Assembly: GCA_905221605.1 (NCBI GenBank)
Contig: CAJNDS010001669.1
Coordinates: forward strand, 552,001-616,000
Reading direction: 5' to 3'
Length of the DNA: 64,000 bases
Source: Symbiodinium natans
Lineage: Eukaryota > Sar > Dinophyceae > Suessiales > Symbiodiniaceae
Shown: piece after piece, positions 1 to 9,358 of the stretch
How the letters are laid out: every line of letters starts with the position of its first letter
Position numbering within the stretch: position 1 is the first letter of the stretch
Notes under the pieces: model-generated
Told to the model about the DNA's origin: nothing
The model's input: the letters and a program-made list of their open reading frames with translations, nothing else
Database searches by the model: none
Position numbers and translations under genes: made by a program

Positions 1-299
1 TAAACCCCTAAAACCCCAACCCCAAAAGGAAAGAAAATGCACAACATCCCAAGGCCAGGTGGGTGGGGGAGGTTGACGGACTTACTGGAGGGTTAGTGTA
101 GGGTTCGTTTAGGGTCTAGGGTCTAGGGTTTAGGGCTTGTTCATGGGTAGTTTCAAGCTGTTAGAAGGTCATAAGCATAGCTACCATACTTCTAAGGCCT
201 TGTTAGAACTACCCATGAAACTACAAGTAGTACTTACGTAGTACCCTAGCCCTAAACCCTAAACCCCCCTGAGACCACAAACTAAAAGAAAGTAATTCA

Positions 300-372
300 G
301 GTCGGGGCCGGCACGGGCTCGTCCGAGAACAGGTCGATGACGCAGTTCATCTGACACTCTTCGCCTTGGCCG
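300..372. other. Probable short exon, strand unresolved
   Basis: This unique island lies between a CCCTAAA tract and a G-rich low-complexity run. On + it follows an AG at 299 and reads VGAGTGSSENRSMTQFI then TGA. On - it reads EECQMNCVIDLFSDEPVPAP then stop. Both are short C-terminal-looking readings, so I cannot choose a strand. Confidence 0.25.
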
Positions 373-375
373 ATG

Positions 376-1045
376 GGTGGGTGGTGGTGGGTAGTGGTGG
401 GTGGGGGTGGGTGGGGTGGGTGGGGGTGGGTGGGTGGGGGTGGTGTGGGTGGGGTTGGGGGAGGGTAGGGGAGGGTGGGGTGGGGCTAGGGATGGGGGGG
501 GGGGGGGGGTGTTTTGGTTGCGTGCAAGCCAAAAACATATTGTTTGCAAATTCCTGCCGAAATTCGACGCATTTGTCGGAGGGGAGGGGGGGAATCGTCG
601 ATATTTACAGCACGTTTGGCACTTATGAACGGCGAAGACTATTTGCTTTCTGGGTTGGGGTGGGGGGGGGTTGCGGGGCACTGTTTCCATCTTCGGCATG
701 CCCCTTGCGAAACACTGTTGAAGCAGTGACCTTCTTGTTCGAACACCATGACAGCAGTGACGTGCGAAAAACAAGTCTGGGGGGGGGGAGGGCTTGGAGC
801 AAAATCATCGGTATTTACTGCACTTCGGCTCTTTTCATCAGTGAAATGTACTGTTTTCTTGGTTGGGGTGGAGTGCAGTGGGCACTCTTTCCATCTTCTT
901 CAGCCCCCTGTGCGACAGCACTGACGAGCGAAACAAAGGTTTTGCCAGAAAGCTGTGTTGCTAAAACCCCACGTTTGTTCAGGAATCAACATGCGTTCCA
1001 CAGCGGCGGAAGACAGACTCTCCGAGTCATAAGTGGGTTATACGT
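376..1045. repeat. G-rich low-complexity run and diverged ~211-bp tandem duplication
   Basis: Positions 376-520 are almost pure G/T (TGGG-type) sequence and explain the Gly- or Pro-rich open frames on both strands. From about 530 to 1010 the sequence occurs twice with an offset near 211 bases: the block around ATCGTCGATATTTACAGCAC at 592 recurs in altered form near 803, and a segment running into GGTTGGGG recurs as well. I see no convincing gene here. Confidence 0.5.
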
Positions 1046-1178
1046 ATGGTAGGTATACTAAGTACCCTACAGGCCCTACTGAAAACTACCCATGAACCTC
1101 CAAGTAGCCCTAAACCCTAAACCCTAAACCCTAAACCCTAAACCCTAAACCCTAAACCCTACAAGTGGCAAACTGCAG

Positions 1179-2353
1179 CTGAGCCTCAATACCACACGTC
1201 CTCTGCATCGAACCACCCAGAATTGCTGTATTCTTGGCAGCTTTCCTTGGCCGCTTTAAGGCGGTCCAAGGATCCCCGCCGGTTTTCTAAACATGAGTTA
1301 GGGTTTGGGGTTTAGGGTTTCGGGTAACAACACCTGACGTGGCTCTCCAGCTTGCATGCCAGAGAAAGAGCAGAGAGCAGCTGGACATGTGTAGACGGGC
1401 ATGCCGCTGACAACTAAAAGTCAAAATCCAGGCGCCAACTCAACAGAATGAGAATGAAAGCTGACTAATGCAGATCATGAAGGACAACAACGCAGCGAGC
1501 AAATTGTCCTGCCTAATAGCTGTTCAGCACGGACATCGCTTGGAGGTTCACGGGTAGCACCAGGTGTAGGGCGATAAGTATGGCAACTATACTTACAACC
1601 CCTATACTTACAATACCCTATTTAGGGTACTGTATAACCCTAGTTATGACTACCTATGAACCTCCAGGCAAGGGAGGCCTTTTTCCATCTGGGCTGGGTG
1701 GGGAATGCCCTACCCCAAACCCCAAACCCCAAACCCCAAACCCCAAACCCCAAACCCTAAACCCTAAACCCTAAACCCTAAACACCTAAACCCCTAAACC
1801 CCTAAACCCCTAAACCCCTAAACCGCAAACCCTAAACCGCAGAGGCATCTTCTTCTCTCCGACATCGGCTTCGTGCTTGTTGCCTTCTGGTGTCCGCTGC
1901 TCTAAGCTCTAGGGTTTGGGGTTTAGGGTTTGGGTTTAGGGTTTGGGGTTTAGGGTTTAGTGCTTTGGGCTTAACACCCAGATGCTATTCTCGCACCATG
2001 CCTTCTGCACCCCAGCGTCGCACTTGCGATAGCCGAAGAACCACAGCGCAGTTGCCTTCGCCATGTCGACTCCTTGGACAGCACCCAGAAAAGTCATACT
2101 CGGACCCTCAGGATGTACCCCTTAAGAGGTTCCCTGAATCTACACCTAACGTGGCTCTTATATTCCCTTTTTCGGATGTACCCCGAAACATGGCCCTTAT
2201 GTTTTTGTAGAGGATCTTTCAAAAAGGGTCCCAATAACCAAGGGTACAACCTTTAGGGGTTGCCAAACTAAGAACTGCAGCTCCGGCAAGAAAAACCAAG
2301 GCGGCTTGCCAGGAGACCTCATTATCGACCTTCCGCGTTCGCCAGCCCACTGA
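1179..2353 (+). CDS. Seven-exon gene, 3' part, hypothetical protein with hydrophobic segment
   Basis: I do not recognise the protein. Exons: 1179-1296, 1351-1390, 1474-1545, 1668-1697, 1843-1891, 1982-2111 and 2281-2353 (TGA). All six junctions keep phase and give 169 residues plus stop after the first two bases; the 5' end is missing. The first exon contains SWQLSLAALRRSKDPRRFS. Joining exons 5 and 6 gives a hydrophobic stretch (DIGFVLVAFWYAILAPCLL) that could span a membrane. The C-terminus is GGLPGDLIIDLPRSPAH. Five introns are GT-AG; the last is GA-AG. The third intron (1546-1667) is a complete introner-type element with inverted ends GTTCACGGG and CCTCCAG, and several others contain TTTAGGG or CCCTAAA tracts. 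The exon at 1668 is only 30 bases and is the least certain. Confidence 0.5.
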
Positions 2354-2416
2354 GGAAACACCGGAAGGAATAGCAAACTCCAACATTTCCCTGCCTCCTT
2401 CTTTGTAGCCTTCAAC
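2354..2416 (+). promoter_or_regulatory. Candidate trans-splice (spliced-leader) acceptor
   Basis: Between the stop at 2353 and the ATG at 2417 there is a strong pyrimidine tract ending CTTCTTTGTAG at about 2408, nine bases before the ATG. Dinoflagellate mRNAs receive a spliced leader at such AG sites. The very short intergenic gap fits two same-strand genes transcribed in tandem. This is inference from position only. Confidence 0.4.
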
Positions 2417-3485
2417 ATGAATCATGTAACAGCCCACCCAGACTTTGTGCCCCTAAACCTACACCCCGAAGCACTTCCGCCAAGCAGCCTGCCGGTCGGA
2501 CCGTGGGACGGCTGGGGGATGGGGCCGGTTGGGGGTGGCCCGGGAATGAGGGGGAATCCTAAACCCTAAACCCTACAATCCTACAACCCTAAACCCTTTT
2601 GCATCTGGACTCCTACAACCCTAAACCCTAAACCCTAAACCCTAAACCCATGGAGGAGGGGCGGGCACGGAGCCGCTAAAGGCAGCGGAAGCCCTGGAGC
2701 TGTGCAGGGAGAACCACGGACAGCAAAAAGAGAGAGAGGGGGCGGTAAGCCTTATAAACCCTAAGCCCCCAGGGCTAGGAGGGAGCTGCCAAGGAAAGAA
2801 CAATACGGTTTGAGGTATCGGGCCTTTTGCGAGCCCAGAACTGCCAGCAGCACAGGCAGCATCGGGGTTCAGGGTTCAGGGTTCAGGGTTCAGGGTTCAG
2901 GGTTCAGGGTTTAGGGTTTAGGGTTTAGGGTTTAGGGTTTAGGGGACAGCGTCTTCTGCCCTGCCTGGCTATGCGGCCGCTGCGACCGGAATGCACGACT
3001 CCGCCAGCGGGGGGGACACCTTGCAGGCGGCCCTACCTACTTTGGAGGTTCGTGAATGGTCATAAGTAGTGATATAAGTACCCCAAGTAGAGTTATATAG
3101 TAGGGTTATATGTACAGGAACACTTAAGGGGGAAAACAAATGTTTACATCATCTCTGAGTATCTCCTGATCTTGGGACCTGTGTGGGGGGGGGGGGGGTA
3201 GGGGAACCCTAAACCCTAAACCCTAAACCCTAAACTCTAAACCCTCACTCGTCCCCATCCTCTGGTCGAAACAGGACCCAGAAGAGCCCAGCAAGAAGTG
3301 CTCAAATCGATCCCCAAAGTCCGAACCCTCTTGCTCTGAGCATTCTGCGACTTCACCCGGTAAGTTCCCTCAATCAGAGCTCTAGAAGCCTTCGACTGGA
3401 CAGAACTATCGTGTTCCAGATGACAGAACGTTCCGAAAGTTGTGAGAGGCATACTCGTGAAAAGAAAGCAAGCAACTCTCTGTGA
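2417..3485 (+). CDS. Seven-exon gene, complete, 199-residue Ser/Arg-rich-tailed hypothetical protein
   Basis: Exons: 2417-2534 (ATG), 2656-2744, 2779-2866, 2950-3047, 3118-3180, 3275-3359 and 3427-3485 (TGA). The lengths sum to exactly 600 bases and every junction keeps phase. Donors include GTAAGC (2745) and GTAAGT (3360), close to consensus. The protein starts MNHVTAHPDFVPLN, has a Gly/Pro stretch, a charged helix-like middle (EPLKAAEALELC), NVYIISEYLLILGP, and a Ser-rich basic tail (KKCSNRSPKSEP, then SESCERHTREKKASNSL). No family is recognised. The intron at 2867-2949 is made almost wholly of TTCAGGG and TTTAGGG repeats followed by GACAG. The donor at 3048 is the edge of the family A inverted-repeat element. 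The 34-base intron at 2745-2778 is very short and is the weakest point. A 86-codon minus-strand frame over 3237-3497 is explained as a shadow of exons 6-7. Confidence 0.6.
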
Positions 3486-3630
3486 GATAAGACTCATAGA
3501 CCCAGAAATTTCAAGCCCTACAGCCTAAACCCTGCCGACCCTACTTCGATTCTTGATTCTGGGGGCACCAAAACCCTAAACCCTAAACCTTTGAGGGCTG
3601 AAGCCTTGGTCACTCCGTGGCCATGACCCC

Positions 3631-4717
3631 ATGAATGCCGCAAGGACTGCCGCCAGTGAAGCCGCACAAGGGTTTAGGGTTTCGGGTTTAGGGTTGGGAC
3701 GTCTAACTATGCGTGCCTCTCTGTGGGGTTTCTTGCGCTTCTTGGGTGCTCTGTGGGGCAAAGTCAGGGGCGTCTCATCTCCAAAATACATCGGGCGGAT
3801 GGCCATCTACGGTTACATCAGCTGGGCCGAGGACTTGGAACTGTTGGCATTCTTCACCTGCTGGACTATCCTTCTCTATGCTCTATCTGTGCCAAAAGCA
3901 CGCGGACATGAGACACGAAGATGCACACACGTGCATCATTGCTTCATGCGGGTTCGTGAGTGCGCAGTCTGCAGCACGCCCTTTTGCTCGCCGCACCTCA
4001 CCATGAAAAACATCATCTCCTCCTGGGAGCATTGCAGACAACGATCCCTGATAACATGGGCGGGCCGAGGGGGGGGAGGGGGGTTTAGGGTTTAGGGTTT
4101 AGGGTTTAGGGTTTAGGGTTTAGGGTTTAGGGTTTAGGGTTTAGGGTTACTTATAAGCCTATTTTAGGGTACGTACTCATGACCATGCTTACAACTCCCC
4201 CATGAGCCTCCAAGTAGAGCCCGCGAAGCCCTTAAACCCTAAATACAGGCCTTGGTTGGGTCCGGCTTAGAAGATGCTTATGGCATGGCAGTCCGCTTCT
4301 TGTGCCGATGGCTGCGACAATTCCCAAAGAGCCCAAAACGACTTAACTAAGGAATCGACCTTATATCATGATGGGGTCCTTAGTATGATTCAAGGAATAT
4401 TCCTTAATTCAGGAATAGACCTTATATCATAATGGGATCCTTAGTATGATTCAAGGTATTTTCTTTAATTCAGGAATAGACCTTATGTCATACTGGGATC
4501 CTTAGTATGATTCAAGGTACATTCCTTAATTCAGGAATAGACCCTATGTCATAATGGGATCCTTCGTATGATTCAAGGCTTATGCACCCTAAACCCTAAA
4601 ACCTAAACCCTAAACCCTTGCTTCAGGGGCATTGGGCTCTCTGGGTCACAGTTCCAGTTCTCAGAGAGGGCCCGCCCAATGCCCTCAAAGGAACTTGCAC
4701 CTGAACTCTTAGAGTAA
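3631..4717 (+). CDS. Multi-exon hypothetical gene with Cys/His-rich segment (edges approximate)
   Basis: One long frame starts at ATG 3631 and runs through a short repeat to 4085. It contains a hydrophobic stretch (LLAFFTCWTILLYAL) and then a Cys/His-rich part (CTHVHHCFMRVRECAVC) that could bind zinc. Candidate later exons are 4246-4323 (GSGLEDAYGMAVRFLCRWL), after a CCCTAAATACAG acceptor, and a terminal exon near 4630-4717 ending MPSKELAPELLE then TAA. The junctions between the long exon and these two are not phase-proven, so the join is tentative. The gene follows the one ending at 3485 on the same strand. The TTTAGGG tract 4081-4147 would lie inside an intron. Confidence 0.4.
4351..4580. 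repeat. 61-bp tandem repeat, four copies (family B element expansion)
   Basis: Units begin near 4351, 4412, 4473 and 4534 and share GGAATAGACC, CTTAGTATGATTCAAGG and TTCCTTAATTCA. The unit is the core of a dispersed palindromic element (family B) that also occurs near 13130-13300, 22565-22640, 55795-55935 and 58080-58200. Here the core has been amplified in tandem inside a probable intron. Confidence 0.7.
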
Positions 4718-4810
4718 AGGGGCCCCGCAAGCTCGTTGAAAATATAAACCCTAAACCCTAAACCCTAAAACCCTAAACCCTAAACCCACCGAGGGTCTGG
4801 GTAGACCAGG

Positions 4811-5382
4811 ATGCTCCGCCGGAATGTGAACGCCGCCGGCGCGGTCGGCGTGGCACCAGGGCAGGGTGGTGAGGCGCGGTGTGCCTGTGAGGCCTGCAGC
4901 TATTCTAAGGGTTTAGGGTTTAGGCTTTTAGGGTTTAGTATATTGTGTTATTTCAGGACATTTTTTTCTATAAGTATGCTTTGTATTATCTTAATACTGT
5001 GTTATATTACTAATTTATTTTAGTCTGCTATACTAGTATTCTAGTATTCCAGTACAGTACCCTGTTATCTGTACATATTACTATACTTTCGTATCAATAT
5101 ACTTTCCTTTTAGTCTAGTGTTCTCTTATTCTAGTATTCCGTTCTCATAGGATCATACTAGCTGTTTGCTATATTGTTATGTTGTTATATTCTTGTACTA
5201 CTATAGTTGTTATCTTGTTATAACTTTATAAAGTGATTTGGGGCTTTAGCTAGGGTTAAGATGGGAGGGTGTCAGGTAAGATCCTCATTGCTTCGCCCTT
5301 GGCGACGCTGGCTGATATCGAAGGCTGTTTGCCAGTCTCAGCACAGGCCTTGCGCGGCTTCGATGCCTCTTCAGCCTTTTAG
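4811..5382 (+). CDS. Two-exon small gene, 73-residue hypothetical protein
   Basis: Exon 1 is 4811-4910, starting at ATG just after a CAG (MLRRNVNAAGAVGVAPG). Exon 2 is 5261-5382, ending TTT TAG. The phase-1 junction (AAGG|GTTTAGG to GGTTAAG|AT) gives 74 codons in all. The second exon reads GKILIASPLATLADIEGCL, an amphipathic helix-like stretch. The 350-base intron begins with TTTAGGG repeats and then is unusually AT-rich (about 4930-5235), unlike its neighbours. The stop codon lies in a degenerate TTTAGGG unit. On the minus strand both exons also have open frames, so the strand rests on phase match and on collinearity with upstream genes. Confidence 0.4.
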
Positions 5383-5402
5383 GGCTTAGGGTTTAGGGTT
5401 TA

Positions 5403-5646
5403 GGGTGAGAGGCGGGGGGACTACTGGCGAATCACAACGGAATTCGGATGCGAGAGACAGTGCCAAGCTGCCTTGATTGCAAGGCTCGTTCGGTGTAGGG
5501 TGAGTGCGCAAGATTCGCACGCACGGTTTATCTATGCACAATGGCCTGGATACCTGTTTAGAATCTTAAGCTAAGTCACAATATGAGGGTTGTATCGTAA
5601 ACAACATCCAACCCAGCTTGCCGTTTACGAAGATAAGGGGCCCTAG
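5403..5646 (+). CDS. Candidate two-exon fragment
   Basis: An exon near 5403-5499 reads RRGDYWRITTEFGCERQ and AALIARLVRC and stops at a consensus-like donor GTGAGTGCG. A phase-0 acceptor CCAACCCAG near 5616 leads to LAVYEDKGP and TAG. There is no ATG in frame, so the 5' end lies elsewhere. The function is unknown. Confidence 0.3.
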
Positions 5647-5700
5647 TAGAGACCCCAAATAAGTAGTAAGAACCCAACAATGTCGGAAACCCGCACATAG

Positions 5701-6079
5701 ATCTTGAATGGCGATGCCTGCCGTAGAGTGGCCGCCGCCTTGCGCAGCGCGTTCAAATCCTTGTCCTGCGGCTCACTTCCGTGCAACCTTTTGGGGTTTA
5801 GGGTTTACGGGTTTAGGGTTTAGGGTGCAACCCCCCCAGAAAGGGTGTGGAGCCCAGGCGGGACGCCCAACAAGGCAGGACTAAAGAGGGACCGACCTTA
5901 GGCCCCAAATCTCTAAACCCTAAACCCTAAACCCTAAACCCTAAACCCTAAACCCTAAACCCTGACTCCCTCCAGCACTCCTCCAAACAACACGCCGCGC
6001 TACGCCCAGACACGAGCCCTTCAATCGACAGCTGGAAAACAGAGACGCCCACACCAAGGCACATTCTAGAAATCAATCG
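5701..6079 (+). CDS. Exon group of an unrecognised gene
   Basis: Exon 5701-5795 reads ILNGDACRRVAAALRSAF and ends GG|GTTTAG. The next, from 5840 after CCCCCCCAG, keeps phase (KGVEPRRDAQQGRTKEG). A third, 5976-6079, follows CTCCAG and reads HAALRPDTSPSIDSW. The end of the second exon is unclear. Introns consist of TTTAGGG on the 5' side and CCCTAAA on the 3' side. The protein is basic and of unknown function. Confidence 0.35.
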
Positions 6080-6170
6080 GTTTAGGGTTTAAGTTCATGG
6101 TTTCGACTCTCACACTCGCACAAGGCCGGCAATGCATCGATGGTTTAGGGTTTAGGGATTAATTCTGGGG

Positions 6171-6418
6171 ACACAGCGCGCCAGCACTCCTGCACCGCTC
6201 CACCGGCGCCCAGCAGGCAGTGGGGGCTACCACGGCCTTGCTTGGACGGCAACATCCAAAGAGTCGAATCTCACCTCCATGCGTTTTTGTTTTGGCACGG
6301 AACTTAGGGAATCGAATTTGACCGACATGCGTTTTTTTGGGCATGGAGCTTCGGGAATCGAATCTCACCTCCATGCGATTTTAATTGGCGCACCCTTCAG
6401 GGTTGAAAGGGTTTAGGG
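6171..6418 (+). CDS. Probable terminal exon with internal repeat
   Basis: After an acceptor GGGGACACAG the frame stays open for about 80 codons and ends at GTT TAG inside a TTTAGGG unit. It includes SNLTSMRFCFGTELRE and SNLTDMRFFGHGASGIE, a repeat of roughly 20 residues mirrored in the DNA as repeated GAATCGAATCTCACCTCCATGCG-type blocks at 6255-6380. A different frame from the same acceptor is open to about 6329, so the reading is tentative. It may be the last exon of the gene with exons at 5701-6079. Confidence 0.3.
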
Positions 6419-6678
6419 CTGTTTGGAGGTCAAGGTTTAGGCTTGCGAAGAGCCGGGCAAGCTGAACATCAAGACTCTTGCAACCCGGAGAGCCCAATGC
6501 TTCCTGAATCAATAAGGAATATGCCTTAACCAGGTAACGCCCTTGCTTGCGGCCCCGCGCGTTTTGCGCGGGTCTCGTTGCAGTCGGAGACAAGAAAACG
6601 CGAAAAAAACTTATGGTTTTTTGCGTGTTGCATTCGCGGGACGCGTTTTGACCATTGCCAAAAATCATCACCGCCAGC

Positions 6679-6897
6679 ATGGGTTCGGTGCTCGCGAGCG
6701 CGAAAACACTGCGATGTTTTCGAGACGCGCGCATGGCACCCAAGAAAGTGCTTGCTTTTCGAACGCTGTTTTCGCAGGAGAACACTGCGCAGAGCGATGT
6801 TTTCGACGACGTGGACGTGTGCGATTTTCAGAGGATCGCAAGACCATCGCACAGAAGACAAGAGCTAGGACTGATGGGTGAGGGACCTTGGGGATGA
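6679..6897 (+). CDS. Small ORF, 72-residue hypothetical protein
   Basis: The ATG at 6679 directly follows an AG (CACCGCCAGC). The frame reads MGSVLASAKTLRCFRDARM, later AQSDVFDDVDVCDF, and ends TGA. The area is rich in imperfect inverted copies of GCGATGTTTTCGA, and the minus strand is also open, so coding status is moderate. Downstream, 6898-7060 has another open reading (GKATGSVKTTASGSGYSE) that could be a further exon. Confidence 0.35.
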   Translation: MGSVLASAKTLRCFRDARMAPKKVLAFRTLFSQENTAQSDVFDDVDVCDFQRIARPSHRRQELGLMGEGPWG

Positions 6898-7242
6898 GGC
6901 AGGTGGCAAGGCGACAGGTTCGGTGAAGACCACGGCTTCGGGTTCAGGGTACAGTGAAGGTGAAGCCCGAGAATCTGCAGGAGTCTCAAAGTCACGTAAT
7001 TACCTCCCCCCCCCCAAACCTCAAAGGCCTTGAAGTCCGGAAACCTGCTGAAATCCGTAAACCTGTTCGGGGCCGCATTCATGGGCGTTAGCCTAAACCA
7101 TGATAGGGATCCGGTGATCCGATTATGGTTTGAGGTCTACTCTCGAATGCGGTCATTTCTCGCAACCCCCGGTCAAGGGACTGAAGGAGGGCCCTGACAC
7201 GGGACCTTAGGGGGTATTGTAGGGGCTGCATAGGTTATATAC

Positions 7243-7401
7243 TTAGAGGTTCATGGTACTTGCTTACCACTCATAACTGGCTTATAACTTATAACCCTAC
7301 TTATAGTTGGGATAACCCCTACAAGGCCCGCTGAGGGGTATTACAAGTGAGGTTACAAGTGCAGTTATAATTGGTTAGTAAGTACCATGAACCTCCAAGT
7401 A
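7243..7401. mobile_element. Family A inverted-repeat element (MITE/introner-like)
   Basis: The left end ACTTAGAGGTTCATGGTACT and the right end AGTACCATGAACCTCCAAGT are near-perfect inverted repeats around a 120-base core of CTTATAACC motifs. The same ends recur at many places in the window (for example 1546, 9193, 15734, 28747, 30107, 57427 and 61151). Within exon context the element starts GT and ends AG. Confidence 0.75.
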
Positions 7402-8563
7402 CTATAAAAGGTACAAAGACCTGTAAATGGTTGCGCGCGCCGTGCGTTCTACCCCCCCCCCCCCCAAATGGCATGGTATCCCCCCCCCCCCCCCCCCATG
7501 GTCTACGGTCTCGCCTAAACCTAAAGCCCTAAACCCTAAACTCTAAAAAGCAACCCACAAAGGGGGGGGGGGTACCATCCTAGGGCAGAAGGTGGGCAAC
7601 CATATATAGGGGTTGTATACGTGAATAACCCCCTTACGTCCCTTAACTCGGCCCTGTGCACCCTAAACCCCGAAACACTCAACGGTTATACGCCCCTGTT
7701 GAGCCCGGGAACTGCTTCATGCCAGGACTGAGGCCCGCGCTAAGCCCCCTGAGCCCTGCGTCCAGGTTTCACACCCGAAGCCCTAAACCCTAAACCCTAA
7801 ACCCAAAACCCTAAGCCCTACGTCCAGCTTTCACACTCGCTCCCGCCTTCATCACTGCTGCGCCACGCGCATCCCAGCATTCCTCTGAGCCGGCTTTGGG
7901 GGGTTGGAGTTTAGGGTTTGGGGGTTAGGGTGTTAGGAGTTTAGGAGTTTTTGTGCTTTTTGGGTTTTGTTTGGATTTGTTGGGTTTTGTTGGGTTTTTG
8001 TTGGGGAAGTTTTGGGGGTTTTAGGGGGTTGGGTGGTTATGGTTTTGGGGCGTTTGGGTGGTTTAGGGTTTTTTTGGGGCTGTCGGGTGGTTTAGGGTTG
8101 CAAGGACTTAGGGTGGTTTAGGGTTTTGGGGATCTTTGGGTTTTAGGTTTTAGGGTTTTAGGGTGGTCTAGGGTTTTGGGGGTCTTTGGGTTTAAGGGCT
8201 TTAGGGTGGTTTAGGTTTTAGTCTGCTAAGGTTCAGGGTGTATAGGGCATCTGGGTGATTCGGGCGTCGCTCCTTTGGCGTTCAGGGAAGGAACAGGGCG
8301 CCGATCGCGCTTCCTCCGCTTTTCAGTGAATGGCTTCACCTCACTGCTTCCATCTACACACTGCCCTGTGTCAAAAGCCCTATAAACCCTACAAACCCAA
8401 AAAAAAACCGCATAGACTCCACAAATCCCATCATATAAATTCACCCCCTGCCCCTAAATTAACCCTGAACCCTGAACCCTAAACCCTGAAACCCTAAACC
8501 TCCAAAACCCTAAACCTAAACCCAACAAACCCTAAAACCAAACCCTAAAAACCTAAACTCTAG
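7402..8563. repeat. Repeat-dominated stretch
   Basis: Contains two poly-C runs (7450-7497), CCCTAAA tracts, and a degenerate GGTTTAGGGTTTTGGGG block (7900-8220) in which TTTAGGG has decayed to T/G-rich sequence. The island 8235-8390 is open on both strands (+ PLAFREGTGRRSRFLRFSV; - PFTEKRRKRDRRPVPSLNA) and is probably an exon of undetermined strand. Confidence 0.4.
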
Positions 8564-9166
8564 GTCAGCTGTCCTTCTTGACAGGCACTCAGGACCCTCT
8601 TGGCCACTGGACCCTGGCAGGTTTGTTTCAGTGACTCTCGGGCACAAGTTCCCTATGAACAGGTTTAGGGTTTAGGGTTTAGGGTTTAGGGTTTAGGGTT
8701 TAGGGTTTAGGGTTTAGGGTTTAGGGTTTAGGGTTTAGGGTTTAGGGTTTAGGGTCAGCATTCTGACCCCTAAAACGTCTAGGGATTTAGGCTTCGCGCC
8801 CTCGACCCTTCTGCAGCAAAATGAAACGACCATTCGCTCTCTCCTCCAGACCTCCACCTTCCATTCATCAAGGGGATTCCGTATAGTAATTATTTGAGGA
8901 ATGCCTAAACCCTACATCCTAAACCCTAGAAACCCTAAACCCCAACTCAAGCGTACCGTCCTCTCTGGGATTATAGTCCATACTAAGGCATTAGTGGGCT
9001 TTAGCTACGGGGGCCCCCCGAAGTGACGAAGCCACCCCCCAGCCGATACACCCCAAAAGATATACAAATGGTTTAGGCTTTAGGGTTTAGGGGCCTAAAC
9101 CCTAAACCCTAAACCCGAAACCCTAAACCTCTGCAGCCTCTGAAGCCAAAGATTCCAGTACCATGA
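8564..9166 (+). CDS. Four-exon 3' gene fragment, hypothetical protein
   Basis: Exons 8564-8662, 8783-8885, 9005-9070 and 9137-9166 (TGA) join with matching phases. The protein reads LLDRHSGPSWPLDPGRFVSV, GFAPSTLLQQNETTIRSLLQ, PPEVTKPPPSRYTPKDIQM and ends PLKPKIPVP. No family is recognised. The first intron (8663-8782) starts AG|GTTTAGGG and contains an uninterrupted run of about 13 TTTAGGG units. The last (9071-9136) starts GTTTAGGC, has TTTAGGG then CCCTAAA units, and ends CTCTGCAG, so it is an inverted telomeric repeat with splice sites at its ends. An alternative frame of the last exon (SEAKDSSTMTPSLGN) would splice into the family A element at 9193. The 5' exons were not found. Confidence 0.5.
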
Positions 9167-9192
9167 CTCCTTCGCTAGGGAATACTTGGAGG

Positions 9193-9358
9193 TTCATGGG
9201 TACTTATAACCACCATTAAGGGTTTAGGGTTTATCGTTTAGGGCTACTAGGAGGTACTTATAACCACAGTTATAAGTCTACTTGTAACCTAGTTAGGGAT
9301 TAGGGGGCTTATAAGTACAGTTATTCTGACGGGTTAGAAGTACCCTGAACCTCCAAGT
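9193..9358. mobile_element. Family A element
   Basis: Starts GTTCATGGGTACTTATAAC after TTGGAG and ends GAACCTCCAAG. The termini are inverted repeats and carry GT and AG. Two TTTAGGG-like units are nested inside (9218-9246). Confidence 0.7.

Noticed and set aside
366-1052. 228-codon + frame and opposing - frames
   Set aside because: Composed of G-rich or C-rich low complexity and a tandem duplication; homopeptide-like translation.
2197-2437. Minus-strand frame with a hydrophobic segment (WQAALVFLAGAAVLSLA)
   Set aside because: Attractive alone, but the plus strand over the same bases gives a phase-matched terminal exon; kept only as an alternative.
3237-3497. 86-codon minus-strand ORF
   Set aside because: The plus strand has two phase-matched exons with a GTAAGT donor over the same bases, a better explanation.
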